This document shows positions 55,801 to 64,000 of a DNA stretch of 64,000 nucleotides, in pieces. Numbering within the stretch: position 1 is the first letter of the stretch; every line of letters begins with the position of its first letter. The notes beneath the pieces are model-generated. The model searched no databases. It worked only from the letters and a program-made list of their open reading frames with translations, and was not told the DNA's origin. The position numbers and the translations under genes are program-made. Origin of the DNA: Polytrichum commune (Eukaryota; Streptophyta; Polytrichopsida; Polytrichales; Polytrichaceae); NCBI GenBank assembly GCA_950295325.1, contig OX485805.1, positions 52,166,758 through 52,230,757 on the forward strand, read 5' to 3'.

Positions 55801-56306
55801 CTGGTGCCCTCCTTGGCAAGTTTCTTGGTCTTTTTGACATTCTCCAGAGACACCCGTTTTTTGTGTAGGTGCACTGCAAATGATGCCCAGTTCACAGGGA
55901 TGCCTTTGTTCTCTGCCACAATGGCCCTCGCCCACTCCAAGGTCAATTGATCATTGAGAACTTGATCTCTTAGGGTCACTCGGGAGTACAAATTCAACAC
56001 TGATTCTTGGAACTCCCTGCTGGGCTTCTCATTGACCTTCCAACCATTCTTATCCTTACGAGGTCCAAAAATCCCACAAATCTCCTCAGTAGAAATGTCA
56101 CCCTCTTGCAGAGACTTCACCTCCCTCCCTTCTCCTCTCAAACCTTGAACATTGATGAAATAATGCAGATCCAAAAGGGGTTCATCCTGGAACCAAACCA
56201 CATGATGAGTAAGAGAAGATGAACAAACCATCTTCTGGTCCAAGAGTAGAAAACATGAACATTCAAAATGTGAAATTTCCAAACACACTTGTTCCGCCAT
56301 AGCCAT
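52807..56306 (-). CDS. Outer-element accessory protein B: NWA motif, coiled coil, two RING-type fingers
   Basis: Three exons: 56306-54659, 54099-53792 and 53653-52807. Exon 1 starts at MAMAEQVCLEISH and has YSRVTLRDQVLNDQLTLEWA then IPVNWASFAVHLHKKR. A coiled-coil stretch (about 55470-55000) and a RING-type finger follow: CSFC, CGHCYHPWC, then CKLQSC, and RLSFGYDLPKNRDHHL. Exons 2 and 3 form a second, C3HC4-type RING: CIICFEKC, then PCGHTCVCMTC and LLLCPTC. The tail is acidic and Ser-rich and ends in RSRRRGK. A one-base frame change in an A-run near 53550 separates RING 2 from the tail; it may be a sequencing error or a mutation. RING proteins usually promote ubiquitin transfer. Shared order with the hAT gene at 19173-20915 argues for a transposon accessory role. 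Confidence 0.65.
53654..53791 (-). other. Intron splitting the second RING finger of accessory protein B
   Basis: Donor TTGGAG|GTGATTG and acceptor GATGCAG|CCTTGT, 138 bp, phase 0. Splicing unites CIICFEKC with PCGHTCVCMTC. Confidence 0.75.
54100..54658 (-). other. Intron of accessory protein B
   Basis: Donor ATGTCAG|GTGAGC and acceptor TTTTTTGTAG|ATGTCC, 559 bp, phase 1. It contains several CCTGAAACAA, GGAATTA and AGGAAT phrases that resemble the TCCTGATGATTCC motif in the transposase intron of the same element. Confidence 0.6.
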
Positions 56307-57901
56307 CCCTAAAAACAACAAGTTTTTGCAAACGGCGATAAACAAACAACATAGAATGAAAAGAAACTACAACCTGAAGGTTGTCCCTCGAGCAAACTCC
56401 TGCACACAAGCAACTAGCCTCATTCCTCGCACCCAAAACCTAACCTATCAACCATCTTCGCTAGTTGAAGCACATGTAGATACTATTTTGGACATCTGAA
56501 TTCGGCGGGACCAAGGGTTCTGAAGGGATTTTTTCAAACAGACAGCCTAAACCATTCGACTAGGCGGGACTGTTACTCTTGACAGCCATGATGATAAGGT
56601 AGTGTCAGAGAAAATAACCAATGAGAAAATTATTGATTTTTTATTTTTAGAAAATAACATAAATTGACTACGACCTCCCATTTCCTGGATTTTTTCCTAG
56701 GTGGTTCCTAGTGGAGCCACCCAAGGATGCTTACACCCATGTCCTGAACCGAATTTTCCAATCGTGCAAGGAAATGGTCCCTGCTCGACCGGAAAATCGG
56801 TCACGGATGCCGCCTCGCGTTTCCTCCTCCATCTCGTCAAAGGATCCCACCCAAAGGACGTGAGACCGAGTAGCAATCCCCCACGCCGAAGTAGGCTGAA
56901 AAGCCTCGTCCGGTACTACCACAAATTCACTGTCCAAAAGGTCCGAAGATCGACCTTACGATGATGCCGGAGACGGAGAACGATAATGTTGGCTCCGAGT
57001 TGTAACCATAAACTCGCAATGGATTTGGTCACTGGAGCCAACAACCTAAACTAATGTGGTATTAGGGTAAAGGCAACCTGCACCTGCAACCACCACCAAA
57101 TCTTATGGTCTGCTACTCATCAACCCAGCCTCACCATAAGGGAATACAAGCACCGCCCACTTGGTGCACACACAAGGGTCTCGTCGGTCATTACTCCGAC
57201 CTCACCCCCACAATACTTTATCACAATCTATGACAACACAAAAATGGGGCAATGTTGAAAGACTCCAACACAACAACCCGCAACGGGGAAAGGTACCACA
57301 ACAAAATACAATGAACAATGCAATAACCGCACTGGATCCTCTTCCCCAAAACAACACTTAAACAAAAATTGAAAGCGACCACAACCAACCGGCACCCGCC
57401 TGCGGTTGGTGGTCAAAATGAAGAGTCCCTGTTGCTTAAGAAAAGAAATTGGATAAGCACATCGCTCATCTAGTCTACAACATAAAATCCTCTCCTGTCT
57501 AAAGTTCCTGGAATTTGTGTTTCTTAACACAATTCGCGCTTAACAAATTATCTTGTTAAGTTGAATGGTAATTCCATATGCCAATTCGCTCCAATTCTAG
57601 GCAATCCCTAAACAATCTATAAACTTATCCCAAAATAAAATTTACAACAACAATCAACCTATCCCCAAATAAAATCTATGCCTATCCCTAAATAAATCTA
57701 TACCTATCCCCAAATAAATCCTACACCTATCCCCAAATAATTCTCAATGCCCTTATTTTCCTTCTAAACAAAAGAAATGGAGAAATCCCCGCTTATGCCA
57801 AGTACCTCTATCAAGTCGTTGCAGGAGAAAATGAAGCTAACCGTAAATTCGCCATGCTCCCACGCCCTCCGCGTGTTGCCGGATGCTCCCGCAAACCTCT
57901 C
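56307..57901. other. Intergenic; no gene recognised
   Basis: A hairpin with 10-bp perfect arms, TGTTGGCTCC (56987-56996) and GGAGCCAACA (57034-57043), is followed by smaller ones (GTCGGTCATTACTCCGAC near 57184). A repeated ATCCCTAAATAAATCTATACC-like phrase occurs at about 57600-57740. The right end of the outer element may lie here, but I found no terminal repeat. Confidence 0.4.
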
Positions 57902-57909
57902 CCGCAATG

Positions 57910-58595
57910 CACGGGTAGATCACTCTAAGGCATTTTTGTGTACCACGTGCGGCTGGGGGTTATTTGTTTGGGGGCTATTTACCTTCAAGTGCCGAATTAA
58001 AGCCTCCCTATAATTACTTAAATTTAAAAAATGACCCATTTGTTTGCATCCTTACATTACTTATATTGTCCAAGTCACTGCAATTTTTTGTACTCTATAT
58101 TCCTTTTAAGTAATAAAAGTTAATCTACTTCCTAATGCAATTGACGAGTGTTGAGGGAAAGCATGGAAACAAAGAAGGGTGCAAACAATAATACCATTGC
58201 AAACAGAGTTATGAAGAAAACACATAGGAGACCATAGCAAAGTAATATCATTGCAAACACTGTTATGAAGAAAACACATAGGAGACCATAGCAAAGTAAT
58301 ATCATTGCAAACACTGTTATGATGAAAATACATAGGAGATGCCAACACAAATACCACATAGGAGATGTTAGCAACATACCTTCTAGGATCCTTATCTTCA
58401 GCCCCTATATTAATTTTACAAAAAAAAAATGGCCCACATTTTATGTCCATCTAACTTATTTATAATGAGATTTTCTACATTTAATGGCCCCTTCATTATT
58501 TAGAATTCCTTTATAATTTTTATTTCAAATGATTTTAATCCTCTCTACATTATGCCGCACGTCGTTTTTAAAATGCACTAAGTGATCTACCCGTG
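57910..58595. mobile_element. Non-autonomous TIR element (686 bp) with 8-9-bp target duplication
   Basis: A perfect 15-bp inverted repeat CACGGGTAGATCACT at both ends, with weaker match continuing to ACGTGCGGC. Flanking CCGCAATG (57902-57909 and 58596-58603) is an 8-bp duplication, or 9 bp if a terminal C is assigned to the target. The size suits hAT or Mutator-like MITEs. There is no ORF of note; the centre holds a tandem repeat. Confidence 0.9.
58199..58360. repeat. 54-bp tandem repeat, three copies
   Basis: Units starting at 58199, 58253 and 58307 share GCAAAC.(G/C)(A/T)GTTATGA and CATAGGAGA. It lies within the TIR element. The small cysteine-containing frames on the minus strand come from this repeat. 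Confidence 0.9.
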
Positions 58596-58974
58596 CCGCA
58601 ATGCTCCACCTCTCCCAACAAAATGATTTCGGTACCAAAACTCCGACAATCCCCAAGCAACTCAAGAAGGTGCTCTCAATCCGATCGCCGAAGTTTGTTA
58701 TTCATAAACCCAAGAATTACACTTTCTTGACAAATGTGAATACCCCCAAATTTTGTGTCAAGATAAATGTCTTCGCCTCGCTTTGTCAAGAGACATCTTG
58801 CTTGGATGCAAGGAATTTGTATTTTAGTTCATGGCATTTGGTTTTTGTATTCATAAATACAAATTAAAAAATATAATAAACAATGTAATACAAAAAAATA
58901 AAAAATAAAAACTTTGCCCCTCAGCTGCTGCTGTTGCAGTCTGTTGCTACCGCAGCTGGGAGGGGTTTGTCCGC

Positions 58975-59190
58975 GGGGGGGGGGGGGGGGGGGCTTGTCG
59001 GCTAGGGGGGGAAAGGGGGAAGGGGGCAGGAAAGGGGGCAGGGGGTTGGCTACGGGGGGGGGGGAAGGTAGGGGTTAGGGGGAGGGGAAGGGGAGGTTAA
59101 AGGGGGGGGAGGTAGGTAGGTAGGCAGGTAGGGGGTTAAGGGGAAGGGGGAAGAGGAAGGAGAGGAGGAAGGAGGGGGGGGGGGCTTGCC
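58975..59190. repeat. Poly-G and G-rich low-complexity tract
   Basis: A run of 19 G at 58975-58993, then GGGGAAGG and GGTAGGTAGG motifs. It lacks the GCGGACGG core of the four hAT minisatellites, so I treat it as unrelated. Confidence 0.88.
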
Positions 59191-61050
59191 GCCGGCCGCC
59201 GCGGCGTGCCGTGGGTTGACGCCGCGTGCCGCCGGTTCAACTTAGGAACCAGGAGGTTCAAGAGGGCCTCCTCCATCTCTCTCTCCTCTTTTTTTTAAAG
59301 TTTATTTTTGAATGAAGTTGCACTTGAAATTGAATGAAGAATGCTCTTTACAAGTTCAATGACACGAATTCAAGCTTGCAAGTGGAAAAATGACAAGGAA
59401 TTCCGTAGAAAATTCAATAATTCATCACCATATTTCACCTTGATGTGGCATGCACAAACAAGCATTCTTCATCTTGTTGCTTCGCAAATCCGCGGTGTTC
59501 TCGCTCCGGAAACTCACAACTTCATCACTTCTCGTCTTCACGCCCCTCTTACGCGTCACATCTCAAGAGTGAAGAAGAAAACATAAAAAATGAAGCGCAT
59601 TTTTGCCAAGTGAGAAGGAAGAGAGTAGAACACTCATAAGAGCTCTAATTTCTCTCCAAATGCACACAACTAGTCAAGCTATCTCTCACTCCACCAAAGG
59701 AGAATCCAAGAGTGTAAGTAGGAGAAGAACTCAAGATTTATTGCAAAATCATGTAATTTACACCTCACACAAACTCTCTCCACACACTAACTCACAAGAC
59801 TTGACTTGGCAAGAATGCCAAGCCAAGGAGGAGGCTCCTCACTTAGGAGCCTTCCTCTCCACACCTAGATTCATCCATCCAAATCTAGATGGATGAAACC
59901 CAACGGATAAGGTGCGGCCGTCGACGCCGCATACCGTGACAGTCCTTATGTTAGTGTTTGGTGTATAACGTGTGATCATGTTCTCACCCATGCAAATTAC
60001 CTTGGATTAAAACTAGATTACAAAAACTTGTGATTATGTTTGTTCATCTCCATATAAACCACAATAAGAAAAGAATTACTGTAATTTGTTCCTATTGTAG
60101 TAAATATTCAAAATAGTGTGGATTGTCAATATATTAACGTGGGGCAACTTAATTGCACTATATGTATAGATGTGTTATGGGAGTCCCAAGAATAACTTGC
60201 GATATATAATTAAGCGCATAATGGTTGGGAGTTCCTCCCACCACCAAATTCCACCCAGAATCAGATATAGTAAGTATACTGGTCTTAAATAAGATATTTT
60301 TCTTCATCTGGCACACATATTGAGTGGTGTGTGGTAAGGTGTGGATCTAAGAACAAACACCACTAAGACATGTCATTAAAGAGACTAGACTACATTTTTA
60401 AAAGGACTCAATAAGTCTAGGCTCAATAGTCAATATCACTTTAGGGATCTATATGACCATTTAATGAGCTTAGGAATCTTTGCTAAATGATATGAATAAG
60501 ATATTCAAATGAGCTTCAAAAATTATGAAGAGAATGCCTACAATCAAGATTTGTTGACCGGCTCGCATGAATTGCATGTTCATATCATATGAGAAGTGGG
60601 TGGAGAGCTAAAAGTGTTCATTAAACGCCCACTTATTTTAGCATTAAATTTGGTGATTATATAGTTGCTAACAAAATTGAGTACATTGTACACAAACTCA
60701 ACTTCGGCACCCATTGTCATCCGATTCAAATCAAAAAAACAAAGTGATCAAGTGATCAAAGCAAGAGTCCCAGCAATCAATTGCATAAATGTGAAACCAA
60801 AATGTGAAAAGGATTTGGGGTATCTAAAATAAGAAATGGTGAAATGGTTAGGGTTACAATATTGGTTTTTGTTCGCCGCCACTCTTCCAACATCGACATC
60901 TCTGTGTGCATTGTGTAATTGAGAACGTAGTGAAATTTCTTGTGCATTGTGTAGTCTTGGTTTCATAGTATGTGAGGTGCAATTTGTAGAGTCTTTTGTA
61001 GATGTATGCCTCCGTTGTCTCAAGAATAGAAGCACCAAGCTTTTGGTGCA
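59191..61050. other. Intergenic; no gene recognised
   Basis: Contains GC-rich CGCCGCGTGCCG sequence (59190-59235), then AT-rich DNA. Short hairpins such as TTGGCAAGAATGCCAA (near 59806) and GGCTCCTCACTTAGGAGCC (near 59835) occur. Confidence 0.4.
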
Positions 61051-61089
61051 ACTTAGAAGCGTGTTTCTACTTGCAAAGTTGTCGTTTTA

Positions 61090-62004
61090 GTGGGCATGAG
61101 CCAATACTTTGTAGCTCATCTGATGAAGGATGTAGGGGGCATGATTGAGAGACAAAGAGGAGGGCATCCAAAGCTTTTTGCAAACCAAGAGGAGGCGTTG
61201 TGTCACTCTTGGTACTGAAGGTTGATTTGGAATTGCATCTACGCCAGCAAAATAACTTCAATCTAAAAAAGTAAAGTGTTGTCTGACATCACTATGAGGC
61301 ATGCTTTGAGAAAGGCTAGATTGGGTGCACAAGTGCAGCAAAGGAAACCATTTTTGAATTATAAACATGTTCTCGCACACTTGAGGTTTATTCAAAGGTA
61401 TGAGAATTGGACCATTGATGATTGGAAACGCATAATTTTAGGGACAAGGCAAAGATAAATAGTTTTAACTCAGATTGTAGGTCATAGTGTTGGATTGGAG
61501 ATGGAGAACACGTTGGATCTCAATATGCCCATCAAACTCTGAAGCATGGTGGTGGGTTAGTGATGATTTGGGAACACATGATGGTTTTGGGTTGGGAGCA
61601 TGGTACAAAATTGAAGATAGGATGGATAGACATTTGTACAAATTTATTTTAGAAAATTTCTTGTGGTCCACTATACAGAATTACAATTTGGATCCAAGTA
61701 GGTTGGTCTTTCAACAAGATAATGATCCAAAGCACACAAGCAAGATCGTGCAAAAATGGTTGGCATCACAACCATTTCAACTCCTTCAATGGCTTGCACA
61801 ATCTCCGCATTTGAATCCCATTGAACATTTCTAGGCACTTCTCAAGTGGCACTTAAACGAATTTACGACACCTCCAAGAGGTATCCAAGAATTGTGGGAG
61901 CATATATGTTCAATGTATCCCAATTTCAGTGAACATGTTTGCATGGCACTTTATGAGAGCATGCCACGAAGAATTGACATTGTGTTAAAGAATAGGGGCT
62001 ACTA
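61090..62004 (+). pseudogene. Tc1/mariner-type transposase fossil
   Basis: Fragments in shifting frames recreate a Tc1-like order. A helix-turn-helix-like MRHALRKARLGAQVQQRKPFLN is followed by LRFIQRYENWTIDDWKRI (about 61305-61430). The catalytic part then reads VFQQDNDPKHTSKIVQKWL (second Asp) and LAQSPHLNPIEHF (Glu retained; the usual SPDLNP has His for Asp), followed by a stop at 61832. Further Tc1-like sequence (LPRRIDIVLKNRG-like) continues to about 62004. Multiple stops and frame changes show it is dead. No terminal repeats found. Confidence 0.8.
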
Positions 62005-64000
62005 GACCAAATACTAAAGATTTTGTAGGCAACTTGAACAAAACATAGTATCAATATATAGTTTCTCATTTGGCTTTGTAGCATACTTTCTTGTTGTCAA
62101 TGTGATGTGAAATTTTGCATATATGTGCACAAGTTTGTGCAGTATCATATCCAATCTTCAGATCTAAAAAAAAACATACGAATTATTCATAGTTGTCTCT
62201 TGAATACGAGGCTATTCAGAGTATACTCAGTTTTGTTCGTAACCGCAAGCTTGCTAGACCATGGCACATGTTCTCTAGGGATCTTGTAGAGACCAAAGCC
62301 CAGTATGATGGAACTTAATAGGTGGATCCCAATATATCTCCAAGGTGCAACCCCTATCTCAAATGTGCGGCCCACTAAGCTTGTTTTGGACCTATTAAAT
62401 TCCATTGACCATTAAGCATGACATCCAAGGTATGTGGATATTATTTGGTTTGTTTCTCATGTTCTCCAACTTCTACCAATTAGATTTACACAACAAAACT
62501 TGTGTTGCATGAGTAAATCTACAATAAAACATATGCACAAATCGGATGGAATTTCATACCTCTCTTGATTTAGTTATGGATTTCAAAAGTGCATGATTGT
62601 TGATTTTTAAATTGAATACATGGGTCCTCCCAATCGTGTTAATTATTGAATATAGAGTAGTTATTAATATTTTAGGACATAGTCTAATCTCTTTTAAACA
62701 TGTGTCTTTATGATGTTTGCTCTTTGATCTTCACCAAACCATATACCAATCAAATCTAGGGCTCTAATTAAGAAAACAAGCCACTTAAGACCCACCTACT
62801 TTTATTAGAGTTATTTGTAAAGTAAAGCATATGAAACCATGAGTTTAGTCAAAAATCCTAAGTTCATGAGAATTAACACAAAAGTCACCTAAGTTTTCTT
62901 TATTCCTTAAATGACCATACACAAAGTGTTGTTGGGCTATTAAAAACATGCTTTCTAGCTTGTCCTACTAGGATGGGTGGACCAAGCTAGCCTCACATAA
63001 GTTGATTTGGGATTCATGACAATGGACCCCATGTGCATAGTGCATACCCTATTTTAGATTCTAGAATTCTCTCAAAGTTATTGAGATGAAAAGAAGAGGT
63101 CAGGAATGTTTCACCCAACTTCAAGATAGGCTTTGATGCATGATGAACTAACAAGCTCTTAATAGAAGATTTTCTCAAAGAAGGTTCAAAACCGTGGTTT
63201 TCTCCCTCTTTGAAGGACTTTACGGACAACTCTATTAGATTACCCATTCAATCATGTTGGTTACTACAATAGTAGTCAAGGCCAACTTTGACAACCTATT
63301 GTCCGTGCAAATATTGAAAGTTAGTTAGCATTGGGGGTTGTAGATGAGTCAAGATTCCCTCACAAAAGCAAGGTCCCAAAAGTTGGCTAACTTCTACCTT
63401 GATAGCTTATTTTAAACCTTCATTTTAACTAGGTGGTGTGACCGTGAAATAGATTAGCTCTCATATAGGTTAGCTACCTCATATATTAGCTAACTCTCTA
63501 AACAAAGCAGTGCGGCCACAATATGACTAATTTGAGTGATTACCTACTTTAACTAGAGCCTTAACTGGGATGTGCGGCTGGACCCTTACTTTGTGCAATT
63601 TTCAACTTGTCGTATGAGATTTGTTTCAAAATAAATGAGTTTGTTTGTATTTTTCTAGCATCTAGGTTTGTGACATCTGTGCAACAATGCTGATGTCTTG
63701 TTGAATAAAAGAAAAAAATCTATGAGGATTCAAGTGAGACTTTGAGCAACATTCATCACACTGCATAAGTATCTGAACTTGAGAGGCTCACTTTATTCAA
63801 ATGGTCAAGCACAATTTGATGGGTGATAACTTCCTGGAAAGCACTTCAAAAGTGAGGCAAGATACACTCACTTTTCGTTGCTTCATTTAAACAAAATTCA
63901 AACATGATATGGTGCAAAGAATTTTGGGATGCTCATCACATTCAAATGGCTCATCATAATCCGATTATTGATAGCTTATGAGTAGGTAATATTAAAACGC
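62005..64000. other. Intergenic; no gene recognised
   Basis: AT-rich DNA without long reading frames or clear repeats. Reads like ordinary intergenic or old transposon DNA. Confidence 0.45.

Overview
The window is eukaryotic nuclear DNA, most likely from a streptophyte (charophyte alga or early-diverging land plant). The evidence is a plant-type interstitial telomere tract (CCCTAAA repeats at 35.9 kb), GT-AG introns, TATA boxes, and plant-style hAT, CACTA, Tourist-like and Ty3/gypsy elements. I see no convincing host housekeeping gene. Nearly everything recognisable is transposable-element DNA, much of it nested and decayed. The species cannot be fixed from sequence alone.

Layout. (1) 1-8.35 kb, minus strand: a decayed Ty3/gypsy-type retrotransposon. 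Its order is gag with two zinc knuckles, aspartic protease, cytosine-5 DNA methyltransferase, reverse transcriptase, RNase H, integrase, and a C-terminal PHD finger. A 1,168-bp CACTA element (3699-4866, TSD GTT), itself carrying a tRNA-like SINE, splits the methyltransferase between motifs IX and X. (2) 9.0-10.16 kb and 43.9-46.87 kb: the two halves of one transposase gene of an outer element. Three more genes with related character lie on the minus strand at 50.7-56.3 kb (coiled coils, a shared 'NWA' motif, two RING fingers). (3) 10159-43915: a 33.8-kb hAT transposon inserted precisely in that transposase gene (8-bp TSD CTTAATTC; TIRs [C/T]AGGGTTGTCTAT). It carries a protein-kinase gene, a coiled-coil/RING accessory gene, a hAT transposase, and four GC-rich minisatellites, three of which sit directly upstream of TATA boxes. 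(4) 23865-41491: a 17.6-kb element inserted inside the hAT transposase gene (TSD CCAA; about 30-bp TIRs beginning AACACTATATTCG). It encodes a DDE-like transposase (plus strand) and a multi-exon gene (minus strand) combining a ParB/DGQH-like domain, a DNA N4/N6-methyltransferase-like domain, a coiled coil and an FCP1/HAD-like domain. It also holds 26 copies of a palindrome with core CGAACGNNCGTTCG, placed in introns, 5' regions and twice in coding sequence. (5) 31.6-37.2 kb: non-coding, palindrome-free DNA that may be a further insertion. (6) 46.9-64 kb: MITEs at 48492-48887 (TSD TTA) and 57910-58595 (TSD CCGCAATG), G-rich tracts, and a dead Tc1-like transposase at 61.1-62.0 kb.

How the parts relate: there is a Russian doll of at least three levels (outer transposon, hAT, palindrome element). 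Two of these unrelated elements carry the same kind of accessory protein (NWA motif, coiled coil, RING). The gypsy element pairs a DNA-methylation writer with a chromatin-reader finger. The inner element pairs a ParB/methyltransferase-like protein with a dispersed palindrome that looks like a candidate recognition site. Almost every gene has in-frame stops or frameshifts, so these are mostly fossils, but insertion junctions and target duplications are intact.
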